A stretch of 64,000 nucleotides of DNA from Peronospora farinosa. Lineage: Eukaryota; Oomycota; Peronosporomycetes; Peronosporales; Peronosporaceae. The notes under the pieces are model-generated. The model did no database searches. It worked only from the letters and a program-made list of their open reading frames with translations, and was not told where the DNA came from. Below are positions 11,343 to 23,178 of this stretch, in pieces. The position numbers and the translations under genes are program-made. Location of the stretch: positions 372,001 to 436,000 of the forward strand of contig CANTFK010000986.1 of NCBI GenBank assembly GCA_947646735.1. The letters are read 5' to 3'. The stretch's first letter is position 1. The number at the start of each line of letters is the position of its first letter.

Positions 11343-12395
11343 ATTCTTGCTGTACTTATGCAAGTAATTAGCGAGCCCAAGGAATTGGCGCAGATCCTTC
11401 ACATGTCGTGGGACTGGCCATTCCTTTACAGCCTTTACCTTTTCTGGTTCTGCTTGTACACCGTGTGCACCTACGTTGCAGCCCAGTACAGGTATCTCGG
11501 GGACCCCTATGACGAACTTTTGCAAGTTCACGTATAATTGGGCGTCACCCAGAGTCTGCAACACAGCGTCTAAATGACGATTGTGCGACTCTATTGCGCT
11601 CATACCGTCCTCTGCCCTACTATGCACGAATACATCATCAAAGTAATGGGGCGCGTAGGCAGGGTGCTGACGCATCACGTGAGCCACCACTCGGTTGAAT
11701 GTTGCCGGAGCATTTTTCAACCCTTGTGGCATCACAAGCCACTCCCATAGCATACCGCTTGGGGTGCTTACTGCCGTTTTGGCTACATCGGTATCTCTCA
11801 TGAGAACCTGATAGTAGCCATCCTTTAGATCCAACGCGGAAAAGATAGTTGACTTTCCCATGGAATTTAACAAAGCATCTTTCCGCGGGATCGGCCTTTG
11901 AGCCGGAATGGTGCCCGTGTTCAGTTTATTGTAAGCATGAACCACACGCCACCCACCTGTTGTTTTACGCACACAAAAGGTCGGGCTGCAGTGAGGCGAC
12001 TTTCTCTCACGTACATATCCCGCCTTAGCTCTCTTGTCGAAGAACTCATCGATGTAATCGACTTGATCTTTCGGCAACGGCCATTGCCTGGTCACACAAT
12101 ACTTGGTGCCAGGATCCAGGTCAATCTCGTGCCTGATGCCCCTATCGGCCGGTAGGCGGCTCGGCACTTCTGCTGGAAACACATCACGGTGTTTCCACAG
12201 AACATCATAGAACGGGCTGTCCTTCAAGGCATCCCAGCCTTGAGCAGCGAACCGTTTCTTTTTGTCGGTCTCCAAGACGCTCTCATCCATTGTGGATGAA
12301 GAGCAACAGTTCACCACGTTCTCTTCTGGAACTGGTGCGACTATCTCATGGATCTTTCCTTCCTTTAGTTCGTACAGGAACAGATCCCACGTCAT
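11343..12395 (-). pseudogene. Reverse transcriptase, copy A
   Basis: RT blocks are RHEIDLDPG, QWPLPKD, VHAYNKLN, ALDLKDGYYQ, MPQGLKNAPATF and HYFDDVFVHS. The catalytic pair is the DD of YFDD. The frame is open from the A-specific frameshift near 12400 (one base missing relative to B) to the stop at 11340. LRQFLGLANYL closes the RT connection domain. Confidence 0.88.
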
Positions 12396-13402
12396 CTCCG
12401 AGAGATTACTATCTCCTCGGCAGATGCCAAGACAAGTTGGAGCACCTCAACTGAGGATGCCTCCGGCATTTTGTCTTCGACGGCCTCGAACAACTCGTTC
12501 GTAGGTCCGTCCTCTTGGACCGAGACTGATCCAAGGGTCACTCGTTTCGACGTGCCCTTGATCGTCTTAATACGTCTGGTGCTCGTTCTTCGAGTCACCA
12601 CGACCTTTGACCTGGAAGAAGGTGTCGTTGCTATCTCAGCTAACGCACTCCTTCCAACCGCACCAGGCTCTTGGATCTGTGCCGGTTCTTGTGGCGCTTG
12701 ACTTCCTGTCAGCCCACCATCAACTGACACAGGCTCTCGGCTCTGTGCAGGACCATTGGACGCATGACTACCTGTCATCGCCCCATTAACTACACCAGTC
12801 TCTTCGACCTGGGTAGGAATATGTGTCACCTGGCTTTCCGCCAGTGCACTTCCAACTACACCACTCCTTTTGAGCTGGGTAGTTCCTGGTGTCGATTGAC
12901 ATACTGTCATCGCACCCTCGACTGTGTTGGACACAGCATCAATCACATAAGCCTCTCGCAAGAGCACATCCTTTCCGGTTTCTTGCGTAGAGCTAGCGAC
13001 TGTGCGTGTACGCCAGTCTATCCATGGTTGGTGTTTAGCCAACCAAGGCATGCCTAGGATGAGGTCATACGGACTCTCCATACCTAGCACTGTGAACTTC
13101 TCTTTACAGGAGAAGTCACTGAAATGGAAGGCGAGTTCAACTTGAACTCCCTCCGATTTAACGAGCGCTCCGTTCGCTAAACGAACGATCGCCACTTCTC
13201 GCTTGCCATCCTGGCAAAGCGACTCATAACTCGCCGGTCTCTTTTTCAGAGCCGCGAGTTTCACAAAGTTTTGTGATGCACCCGAATCCACGAGAAGGGT
13301 CATCACTTGGTCATAGCCTCGTACTCGAGCGCTATAGACCAAAAGGGTTGAGGTCCGACCTTTCGGAACCTCAGGGACTATGCTACCCATTTGTTCGATC
13401 AC
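12396..13402 (-). pseudogene. Aspartic protease and repetitive linker, copy A
   Basis: The protease motif is D-S-G-A (LLVDSGASQNFV) with the partner block ILGMPWL. Downstream lies a linker made of three or four imperfect repeats of about 27-30 residues, each with a GxxxxALAESQ/GAMTGSH-type core followed by PxQxxE. In this copy the protease frame is intact where B has an extra A. A single-base loss at about 12400 breaks the junction to RT. Confidence 0.8.
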
Positions 13403-13452
13403 TCTGAACTTAGGGGTAGCTTCAGAGTCCGCGACAGTAGGGCATCCCGCCC

Positions 13453-14396
13453 CTACTGCGCTCCCGCATTTCCCGACCCATCTTGGGCAGGTGCTGAGCC
13501 CGTGCGTCGTGCACGCTGGTTTTTCGCACCTCCCTTCGGGTTGGGAGACTTTTTGCTGGCTGCCTTAGCACCAGCAGCAAGTTTGTCATAGAAGCAAGCC
13601 ATCATATGGCCTCGCTTGCCGCACTTGTAGCAGATCACATCTGCATTGCCTAACTCCATAGGAGTGGCATCAGACTTCTCGGACGACGGCCTGTAATAGG
13701 CTGTCGCCGAGGCGCTGTTGTAGGATTGCTCCTAAACTAAGGCAATGTCAATTGCCTCTTCCATCGTCGCTGGCACCTTTCTGAAAAGGGCCTGACGCGA
13801 TGGGCCATGCCTAAGTCCATTCATGAACGTGGCTACCTTGATACGCTCTGGTATCGGTTCCCCATTATTGGACGCCGACAGCGAACGCATCTCCTGCACA
13901 AACTCTTGCAGAGAGCGTTTCGCCTGTCGTGCTCCAAAGAAGCGCGCCATAAGCAACACTTCGCTGTTAGGCGGCTGATACATGGCGCGAATCTTTGCCT
14001 TAAAGATCGCCCATGATGGAAATGCATCAGCATTAGCCATCAGCGCAGAGTATGCCCACTCTGACACTTTGCCACGCAAGTTGGACATGGCATACGACAC
14101 CATTCTGGTGTCGTCTTCGATGAGCTGCGCCACTCCACATTGCTCCACTGCTAATAGCCAGTGAACAATCGTGTGAGGGACAGTTCCATCGAACTTCGGA
14201 GGGTCCATCCGAATGGGCCTCGGTTGAGCAGGCCGGGCAGAGAGCGTCTCAACAGTCCTGTTGAGCGCCTCATTACTTGCCTGCTCAAGCCTAAGCTCAT
14301 CCTGAGTCTTATTGATGGACTCAGCCGTAGCTTGGCTGTTACCTCGGACGAGTTTCTACGCTGTCCGAGCACAAACGCCTCAAATTGCTCCAACAT
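13453..14396 (-). pseudogene. Gag, copy A
   Basis: The likely start is the ATG at 14396 (MLEQFEAF). A frameshift near 14355 moves the frame to the capsid part (MDPPKFDG, then a helical capsid domain), a TAG at 13734 interrupts it, and the nucleocapsid with one CCHC knuckle (CYKCGKRGHMMAC variant) and a Lys/Arg-rich tail follows to 13453. The frameshift and the TAG are also in copy B. The knuckle's last Cys spacing is shortened, so zinc binding is uncertain. Confidence 0.75.
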
Positions 14397-14588
14397 AATG
14401 TTGCTCAGGAGGATAATGCAAGAGGTTGACCAGGGCTTGTTCACCAATTCCCTGCGCCATATGCTCTGCCAACTCCCTATGATGTTGGGAGAGGTGAGGG
14501 TAGTCACTCCAGTCTATATTAAGGACCATCTTAACCACACGCACGCTCAGAGAGACGGGTCGTGGGAAGAACTACTAGTGCTACCAAG

Positions 14589-15191
14589 TGTAGACGGGCT
14601 CTTCTATGAAGTTGCCTCGTACTACTTAGCACACACCTTCAGCACAATCGAGGAAGCGGTTAGACCGTCTTACCTTCGCGTGCGAGGGTGGTTGTGTGGT
14701 TGGTCGACTGCTTAAGCAGTCGTACCACCAGTTGCCTCTCGCTTAAGCGAGAGTGCAACGAACTTCTAAACAAGAAGTCACCGACGTCACGCAGAAGTCT
14801 TTCAACTTCTCGTGCGTGGTGTGTTTGTTTAAGGAAATTCAAGACTGAGATATATTTAATTAATTATAACTAAATATATATATTTAACTACTGATTGGCT
14901 ATATATATATATATAGATCGGATACGCGACTCTTTAGAAGCGTATCCTGTCGCATGATCTTAAATCTAGATTTAAGATCGCAACTGACGTCCTTCTGAGA
15001 CGTCGCGATGCCTAGCTTCAACTAGCGTCATCCCTTCCCATGTGAATCCATAAATGGATATCACATTCACGAGGGTGGATCACATTTGTGTATCGCACCC
15101 AAGTGACAGGTCAAAAGTAATCATGGATAATTTTAGACCAAACATTAAGTATATTACTTAATGTTTACGTGTAACTAGATACCCTGTTACA
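14589..15191 (-). repeat. 5' LTR of copy A
   Basis: On the minus strand it begins TGTAAC at 15191 and ends GTCTACA at 14589. It is followed by CTTGGTAGCAC, whose TGGTAGCA would pair with the TGCTACCA end of initiator tRNA-Met and is a plausible primer binding site. It is almost wall-to-wall inverted repeats, for example palindromes at 14705-14722, 14736-14753 and 14956-14979, and a hairpin with 12-base arms at 15140-15166. The external flank is CGGAG, the start of the LINE 3' half. Confidence 0.9.
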
Positions 15192-17796
15192 CGGAGACTT
15201 TAATGCCAAAATCGGTAAACGCCGCGACAATGAATCGTTTCTTGGACATTGGGGCCGTGGCCGACTAAACCGCAATGGCCACATCCTCGCTTCTTTCTGT
15301 GACGCCAACGACTTGTTTATTACTAACACAGCATTTAGGAAACGTGCGCGCAACATCACGACATGGACACTACGACTCAAGAACCACTGTACCTTAACCA
15401 AATCGACTACATCATCTGCAGCCAACGGACGAAGACATTATGCAGTAACGCGCAATAATGGGGGGGTACTCTCACACCGTCCGACCACAAGCTCGTCACT
15501 CTCGACTTCGACCTTCGCGCCTTACGCGGACTACGCCGACGTCAGGAACGAGCGCGTGATAGCGATGCTGAAACGCGCCTGGCACCACATCTTCTTGTCC
15601 GTGACGACACGTACCGCACCATGTACCGCGAATATCTCGAGGTGTACCTCGCCGACTTACCGCAAAGAGGGACAACTACGAATCAACGATGTACGAGCCC
15701 TCTTCACTCTGCGCTTGAGGCCGCGGCGGACTCTGTTGGCTACATGCCGCTTGTCAAGCATGGCAAAGAGGTGGATCCCGAGCTTTCTCGCCTCTCGTAC
15801 GAACAACGTCAACTTCGGCAGCTCATCTGCAACGACCACACGCAAGACGTCAATGCTCTACGAACCAAACGCAACCGACTTCTGCATCGGATTCGAGAAC
15901 GCAGCAAAGCTCTTGCTGGGGCTTTCATCGACGAGAAACTCGCTGTCGTTGAACAGTCGAACCGGTCGACTTACATGTTTGAAGCCACACGAGCCCTTTT
16001 CCGACGGCGCTTGCCATCACTCTCGTTACATGACTACAGGTAAATATATACTCAGCCGCCAAGAAGCAGGTATCAGATCAAGCAACACTTCCAGGACCAG
16101 TTCTTCGACCGCACGCGCACGCCCGTCGCCGACGACGGCGTCAAACGACCCCTGAACAATCCGGTCACCGCCTTTGAACTCGAATGCGCGTTCCGCCGCT
16201 TACGCAATGGACGCGCAACGGGCCCGGACTCCATTCCTGCAGAGCTACTCAAATATGGATCAGAGCTACTAGCTCAACCACTCGCTGACATCATCAACCA
16301 CGAACTCGCCACCGGAGACAATATCCACCTGGGCGACGGGATTCTTTTCGGACTCCCCAAGCCAAACAAGCCGGCTGGCCAATGTGTCAGCCTTCGACCC
16401 ATCGTCTTACTCAACAGCATCCGTAAGGCGATCTCTTTGGTGGTGCTACGCCGCATCTACCCCAAGGTCGAACAATATTTGTCCCCGCACCAAAGCGGGT
16501 TCAGAACCTGTCGCAGCACTGCCGATGCAGTGTGGGCTCACAGGTGGATAGCAGCACGCGCTCAGAGATACATAGAACGCTTCCATATTCTTGGAATCGA
16601 CCTCTCACGTGCTTTTGACACTGTCAACCGCGACAAACTTCTCTCCGTGCTCAAGCCACTTCTCGATGACAACGAAATTCGACTGATCCGGTTATTACTG
16701 CGAGAAACAATGCTCTCACTTCGACTCGGCAGTCGCCTGTTCTCTCCGTTCGAGAGCAATACAGGTACTCCCCAAGGTGACTCACTTTCCCCCGTTCTTT
16801 TTGTCGTTTACCTCGAAGCAGCTTTACGAGACCTAGCCGACCAGCTCGACGTTCCCCACGATCTTCTCGCTGACATTATCGTGTACGCCGACGACGCCGA
16901 CTTCATTTGTCAGAGCGCTGACATAGCTACCCTGATCGAGACTGAAGCCCCTGCCGTTCTAGCCAAATGGTCAATCCAGATGAACTTTTTCAAGACCGAA
17001 CACACCATCGTACACCGCAGCACAACCGCGCTGTCCAACCGGATTACTCGTGCTAAGGATGAGGATTGGCGAATTACGCGTAAATTAGGTTCTCTCCTCG
17101 GAGACGCCGAAGACGTCTCCCGTCGCAAGAATTTAGCGACTACCGCATGTGGAAAGGTTGGCTCCGGCCATCGAAGACCTTGGAAGCTACGCGCCTGCGC
17201 CTCTACAACTGCTACGTCTTGCCGATCCTGCTTTACAACTTCGGGACTTGGGCCCTCACCGATTCCGTACTACGTAGCCTCGAGAGTTTCCATCGTCAAC
17301 AGCTTTGCAAAGTGATCGGAGTCCGTTATCCAGCCACGACTTCGAATGAGAAGCTCTACGACCGTACGAAGACGCAGCCACTCCGATTCCACTTGCTTCG
17401 CAGTCGATGGAGCCTTTTGGGCCACATCCTCCGCAGACCTGCAGGCATTCCAGCATACCGGTTCATGGAAGCCTTCTTCAACCCCAGCGAGACCGGCAAA
17501 TGGAGAGGCAGACGCCGCCTAACGCTACCGATGGTCCTCGATGCCGACCTTCAGACACTTTCCGCAGGACATCACCTTTAACGCGCCCCAGACCTGTACC
17601 TCCTTCGCCTTTGTGCACAGGATCGTGCAGCCTGGAAGGACTTGACCGAGGCGCTTGTAGCACACACGCCGCTTGATGGACCCTGGCCGAGAGAGAGAGA
17701 ATTGTAGAAAGAGAGAGATAACCCGACGCATGCGGAAGTTGAGCCACTTTGGTGGCAAGACGGCTCGCGTAAAGCGTTCACATACAAGGTCTAAAA
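15192..17796 (+). mobile_element. 3' half of a LINE (endonuclease end, RT, C-terminus)
   Basis: Immediately after the copy A LTR the plus strand encodes the GDFNAKIG block of an apurinic-type LINE endonuclease. An RT follows with RPIVLLNS, GFRTCRSTADA, DLSRAFDTV, TGTPQGDSLSP and the catalytic YADDADF. A C-terminal region with LLYNFGTWAL and HILRRP continues to a stop near 17707. It is broken by frameshifts (near 15450, 16050 and 17140), so it is dead. It ends at 17785 and is followed by the 11-base repeat at 17786-17796 that recurs at 26468-26478. The matching 5' half is on the opposite strand at 25845-26467. Confidence 0.85.
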
Positions 17797-18337
17797 GTAT
17801 CCATGATTACTTTTGACCTGTCACTTGGGTGTGATACACAAATGTGATCTACCCTCGTGAATGTGATATCCATTTATGGATTCACATGGGAAGGGATGAC
17901 GCTAGTTGAAGATAGGCATCGCGACGTCTCAGAAGGACGTCATTCGAAAGCTTTAATCTAGATTTAAGTTCATGCGTCAAGATACGCTTCTAAAGAGTCG
18001 CGTATCCGATCTATATATATATATAGCCAATCAGTAGTTAAATATATATATTTAGTTATAATTAATTAAATATATCTCAGTCTTGAATTTACTAAATCAA
18101 ACACACCACGCACGAGAAGTTGAAAGACTTCTGCGTGACGTCGGTGACTTCTTGTCTTAGAAGTTCGTTGCACTCTCGCTTAAGCGAGAGGCAACTGGTG
18201 GTACGACTGCTTAAGCAGTCGACCAACCACACAACCACCCTCGCCCGCGAAGGTAAGACGGTCTAACCGCTTCCTCGATTGTGCTGAAGGTGTGTGCTAA
18301 GTAGTACGAGGCAACTTCATAGAAGAGCCCGTCTACA
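17797..18337 (+). repeat. 5' LTR of copy B, lacking its first ~60 bases
   Basis: It is alignable with the other LTRs from just after the GGTCTAAAA block to GTCTACA at 18337, and is followed by the same CTTGGTAGCAC primer-site region as copy A. The 24-bp palindrome seen in the other LTRs is altered here (near 17945-17975), so this LTR has diverged on its own. Confidence 0.85.
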
Positions 18338-18529
18338 CTTGGTAGCACTAGTAGTTCTTCCCACGACCCGTCTCTCTGAGCGTGCGTGTGGTTAAGATGG
18401 TCCTTAATATAGACTGGAGTGACTACCCTCACCTCTCCCAACATCATAGGGAGTTGGCAGAGCATATGGCGCAGGGAATTGGTGAACAAGCCCTGGTCAA
18501 CCTCTTGCATTATCCTCCTGAGCAACATT

Positions 18530-19473
18530 ATGTTGGAGCAATTTGAGGCGTTTGTGCTCGGACAGCGTAGAAACTCGTCCGAGGTAACAGCCAAGCTACG
18601 GCTGAGTCCATCAATAAGACTCAGGATGAGCTTAGGCTTGAGCAGGCAAGTAATGAGGCGCTCAACAGGACTGTTGAGACGCTCTCTGCCCGGCCTGCTC
18701 AACCGAGGCCCATTCGGATGGACCCTCCGAAGTTCGATGGAACTGTCCCTCACACGATTGTTCACTGGCTATTAGCAGTGGAGCAATGTGGAGTGGCGCA
18801 GCTCATCGAAGACGACACCAGAATGGTGTCGTATGCCATGTCCAACTTGCGTGGCAAAGTGTCAGAGTGGGCATACTCTGCGCTGATGGCTAATGCTGAT
18901 GCATTTCCATCATGGGCGATCTTTAAGGCAAAGATTCGCGCCATGTATCAGCCGCCTAACAACGAAGTGTTGCTTATGGCGCGCTTCTTTGGAGCACGAT
19001 AGGCGAAACGCTCTCTGCAAGAGTTTGTGCAGGAGATGCGTTCGCTGTCGGCGTCCAATAATGGGGAACCGATACCAGAGCGTATCAAGGTAGCCACGTT
19101 CATGAATGGACTTAGGCATGGCCCATCGCGTCAGGCCCTTTTCAGAAAGGTGCCAGCGACGATGGAAGAGGCAATTGACATTGCCTTAGTTTAGGAGCAA
19201 TCCTACAACAGCGCCTCGGCGACAGCCTATTACAGGCCGTCGTCCGAGAAGTCTGATGCCACTTCTATGGAGCTAGGCAATGCAGATGTGATTTGCTACA
19301 AGTGCGGCAAGCGAGGCCATATGATGGCTTGCTTCTATGCCAAACTTGCTGCTGGTGCTAAGGCAGCCAGCAAAAAGTCTCCCAACCCGAAGGGAGGTGC
19401 GAAAAACCAGCGTGCACGACGCACGGGCTCAGCACCTGCCCAAGATGGGTCGGGAAATGCGGGAGCGCAGTAG
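18530..19473 (+). pseudogene. Gag, copy B
   Basis: It is the same layout as in copy A: ATG at 18530, shared frameshift near 18570, capsid from 18718, shared TAG at about 19192, and CCHC knuckle (CYKCGKRGH) near 19296-19340. This copy has one extra stop, a TAG at 19000-19002 where A has CAG. It is non-functional. Confidence 0.75.
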
Positions 19474-21588
19474 GGGCGGGATGCCCTACTGTCGCGGACT
19501 CTGAAGCTACCCCTAAGTTCAGAGTGATCGAACAAATGGGTAGCATAGTCCCTGAGGTTCCGAAAGGTCGGACCTTAACCCTTTTGGTCTATAGCGCTCG
19601 AGTACGAGGCTATGACCAAGTGATGACCCTTCTCGTGGATTCGGGTGCATCACAAAACTTTGTGAAAACTCGCGGCTCTGAAAAAGAGACCGGCGAGTTA
19701 TGAGTCGCTTTGCCAGGATGGCAAGCGAGAAGTGGCGATCGTTCGTTTAGCGAACGGAGCGCTCGTTAAATCGGAGGGAGTTCAAGTTGAACTCGCCTTC
19801 CATTTCAGTGACTTCTCCTGTAAAGAGAAGTTCACAGTGCTAGGTATGGAGAGTCCGTATGACCTCATCCTAGGCATGCTTTGGTTGGCTAAACACCAAC
19901 CATGGATAGACTGGCGTACACGCACAGTCGCTAGCTCTACGCAAGAAACCGGAAAGGATGTGCTCTTGCGAGAGGCTTATGTGATTGATGCTGTGTCCAA
20001 CACAGTCGAGGGTGCGATGACAGTATGTCAATCGACACCAGGAACTACCCAGCTCAAAAGGAGTGGTGTAGTTGGAAGTGCACTGGCGGAAAGCCAGGTG
20101 ACACATATTCCTACCCAGGTCGAAGAGACTGGTGTAGTTAATGGGGCGATGACAGGTAGTCATGCGTCCAATGGTCCTGCACAGAGCCGAGAGCCTGTGT
20201 CAGTTGATGGTGGGCTGACAGGAAGTCAAGCGCCACAAGAACCGGCACAGATCCAAGAGCCTGGTGCGGTTGGAAGGAGTGCGTTAGCTGAGATAGCAAC
20301 GACACCTTCTTCCAGGTCAAAGGTCGTGGTGACTCGAAGAACGAGCACCAGACGTATTAAGACGATCAAGGGCACGTCGAAACGAGTGACCCTTGGATCA
20401 GTCTCGGTCCAAGAGGACGGACCTACGAACGAGTTGTTCGAGGCCGTCGAAGACAAAATGCCGGAGGCATCCTCAGTTGAGGTGCTCCAACTTGTCTTGG
20501 CATCTGCCGAGGAGATAGTAAATCTCTCGGAGATGACGTGGGATCTGTTCCTGTACGAACTAAAGGAAGGAAAGATCCATGAGATAGTCGCACCAGTTCC
20601 AGAAGAGAACGTGGTGGACTGTTGCTCTTCATCCACAATGGATGAGAGCGTCTTGGAGACCGACAAAAAGAAACGGTTCGCTGCTCAAGGCTGGGATGCC
20701 TTGAAGGACAGCCCGTTCTATGATGTTCTGTGGAAACACCGTGATGTGTTTCCAGCAGAAGTGCCGAGCCGCCTACCGGCCGATAGGGGCATCAGGCACG
20801 AGATTGACCTGGATCCTGGCACCAAGTATTGTGTGACCAGGCAATGGCCGTTGCCGAAAGATCAAGTCGATTACATCGATGAGTTCTTCGACAAGAGAGC
20901 TAAGGCGGGATATGTACGTGAGAGAAAGTCGCCTCACTGCAGCCCGACCTTTTGTGTGCGTAAAACAACAGGTGGGTGGCGCGTGGTTCATGCTTACAAT
21001 AAACTGAACACGGGCACCATTCCGGCTCAAAGGCCGATCCCGCGGAAAGATGCTTTGTTAAATTCCATGGGAAAGTCAACTATCTTTTCCGCGTTGGATC
21101 TAAAGGATGGCTACTATCAGGTTCTCATGAGAGATACCGATGTAGCCAAAACGGCAGTAAGCACCCCAAGCGGTATGCTATGGGAGTGGCTTGTGATGCC
21201 ACAAGGGTTGAAAAATGCTCCGGCAACATTCAACCGAGTGGTGGCTCACGTGATGCGTCAGCACCCTGCCTACGCGCCCCATTACTTTGATGATGTATTC
21301 GTGCATAGTAGGGCAGAGGACGGTATGAGCGCAATAGAGTCGCACAATCGTCATTTAGACGCTGTGTTGCAGACTCTGGGTGACGCCCAATTATACGTGA
21401 ACTTGCAAAAGTTCGTCATAGGGGTCCCCGAGATACCTGTACTGGGCTGCAACGTAGGTGCACACGGTGTACAAGCAGAACCAGAAAAGGTAAAGGCTGT
21501 AAAGGAATGGCCAGTCCCACGACATGTGAAGGATCTGCGCCAATTCCTTGGGCTCGCTAATTACTTGCATAAGTACAGCAAGAATTAA
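19474..21588 (+). pseudogene. Protease, repetitive linker and reverse transcriptase, copy B
   Basis: The protease DSGA motif is near 19640. One additional A at about 19665 shifts the frame relative to copy A. From 19732 the frame then stays open through the protease end, the linker repeats and the complete RT (YFDD near 21290) to the TAA at 21586-21588. The protease-to-RT join that is broken in A is intact here, so each copy has private defects on top of the shared ones. Confidence 0.85.
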
Positions 21589-22356
21589 GCGGAGCAGACC
21601 AAGCCATTGTCTGACCTTTTAAAAAAGGATACAGAATGGACTTGGTCAAAGGAACAAGAAGATGCGTTCACTTCAGTGAAGCAATCTCTTGTAGAGGCAC
21701 CGGTCTTGGCATTGTCAGACGCGGATAAGACCTTTAGCGTCGTCTGCGATGCAAGCAATTTTGCAATCGGCAGCGCGCTCATGCAGAAGGATGACAACGG
21801 CGTTGACCGTGTCATTTCTTATCAGTCTCGGCTTTTAAAAGCTGCCGAGCTGAATTACCCTGTGCATGACAAGGAGCTACTTTCAATTAAGTATGCCCTT
21901 GTGAAGTTTCGGGTGCACCTCTTGGGCACCAAACCTTTTGTGGTTTATACGGATCAAGCATCACTGTGGACCGCTACAAATTCACCGCACCTCTCGACGA
22001 GAATGGCGAGATGGCTAACATTCTTCTCTGAATTTAATTTCAAAGTTGAATATAAGCCGGGTAAGTCGAATGTATTGGCTGACGTGTTATCGCGCAGACC
22101 AGACTTCGAGTCAAGACACCAGGAAAGTGTGTCTCGTGCGAAAGCACAAGTTGAGTCGTCAAAATTGGCAGCCATGAAGGCCTACCATGTTACGAGCTCA
22201 ATGGCCTCCGATATCAAGGAGGGTTCCAGTCAGGACGAACATTGTCGCCTGCTGTTGGATCATTTTGGTGGACGAAAGGTTACCCTTCCGTCGCACCTCA
22301 AAGCGAAACTAAATCGTTTCAGTTACAGTGATGGCCTATTATGGCATCAACTGTAA
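21589..22356 (+). pseudogene. RNase H region, copy B
   Basis: It carries the same conserved blocks as copy A (VVCDASNFAIG, HDKELLSI, VYTDQASL, DVLSRRP) and the same bounding TAA stops on both sides. Only scattered substitutions separate it from copy A. Confidence 0.85.
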
Positions 22357-23178
22357 CCTTGTCATCCCTTGAGGATCTATGTCCCTCATGACACAGATCT
22401 CAAGCCGATGATACTTCACGAGTGCCATGATGCACCATCTAGTGGGCATCTGGGCCGTGAAAGGACATTCTTACGAGTGTCAGAGGAATTGTGGTGGACC
22501 CACCTATATCGGTGGGTGGACAACTATATTATTTCTTGCGAAGAGTGTCAACGCATTAAGCCTGCACCTTCGAACAGTGCGCCACTGAAGCCACTGCCGA
22601 TTCCAACTAAATGTTGGAAGTCGGTCAGTTTGGACTTCATGTTTGGCTTACCGCCTGACCATAAAGGCAGGACGGGGCTCGTCGTCTTTGTAGACATACC
22701 GAGCAAGGTGGTGCATTTGGCACCATGTAGCACCAAGATCTCAGGCAAAGAGGCTGCCCTCTTGTTTCTGGATCACGTGTACCGACTACACGGGATGCCC
22801 GAGTCCATAGTATCGGACCGGGATCCGCGTATAACGTCGGGTTTTTGGCGACATGTGTTTGAGCTGCTGGGTAGCAAGCTCCACATGTCAACCGCTGATC
22901 ATCCCCAGACCGATGGCCAAACAGAACGGGCCAATCGAGTCGTGGCGGATGTGTTGCGTACAGTAGCGACTCCCAAAGAGTGGAGCAATCAATTGCCATT
23001 CGTGGAGTTCGCTATCAATAACAGTGTTTACGCCAGTACGGGTGAAACACCGTTTTACATTAACGGACTGCGTCATCCTCGAACGCCAGTCTCGTTTGTA
23101 CGCAGCCCGAGTCTTAGTGGGGGAGGGCCCCTCACTTCGCTCGGTGCAAATGCCAAAAAAGAGCCAAGGTTTCCCTAG
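22357..23178 (+). pseudogene. Integrase core, copy B
   Basis: HHCC domain and D-D-E residues are as in copy A (SLDFMFG, VSDRDPR, GQTERAN). It is preceded by the shared TAA after RNase H and followed by the shared frame change near 23150 before the C-terminal integrase domain. Confidence 0.85.

Larger units (their letters stand above)
7070..15191 (-). mobile_element. Ty3/gypsy chromovirus copy A, 603-bp LTRs at both ends
   Basis: Read on the minus strand this is 5' LTR (15191-14589), gag, protease, RT, RNase H, integrase, chromodomain, polypurine tract and 3' LTR (7672-7070). LTR ends are TGTA...TACA type. The right flank 15192-15196 is CGGAG, whose complement CTCCG reappears at the far end of copy B rather than at the left end of this copy. 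The left flank is GCCAT and does not match. Several disabling mutations are shared with copy B. I interpret A as the 5' part of one original element joined to the 3' part of another by recombination. Confidence 0.9.

Noticed and set aside
12764..13057. 97-codon plus-strand frame opposite the protease linker
   Set aside because: It is repetitive only because the linker on the real strand is repetitive; there is no start context or family match.
14161..14715. 184-codon plus-strand frame, repeated at 18211-18765
   Set aside because: It covers the gag N-terminal region and the LTR antisense to gag and is explained by the identical DNA of the two elements. It has no domain, and its N-terminal part is a shadow of the gag frame.
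14864..14915. TA-rich run as a TATA promoter
   Set aside because: Alternating TA runs occur in every LTR copy, but no start site or spacing evidence distinguishes a promoter from a simple repeat.
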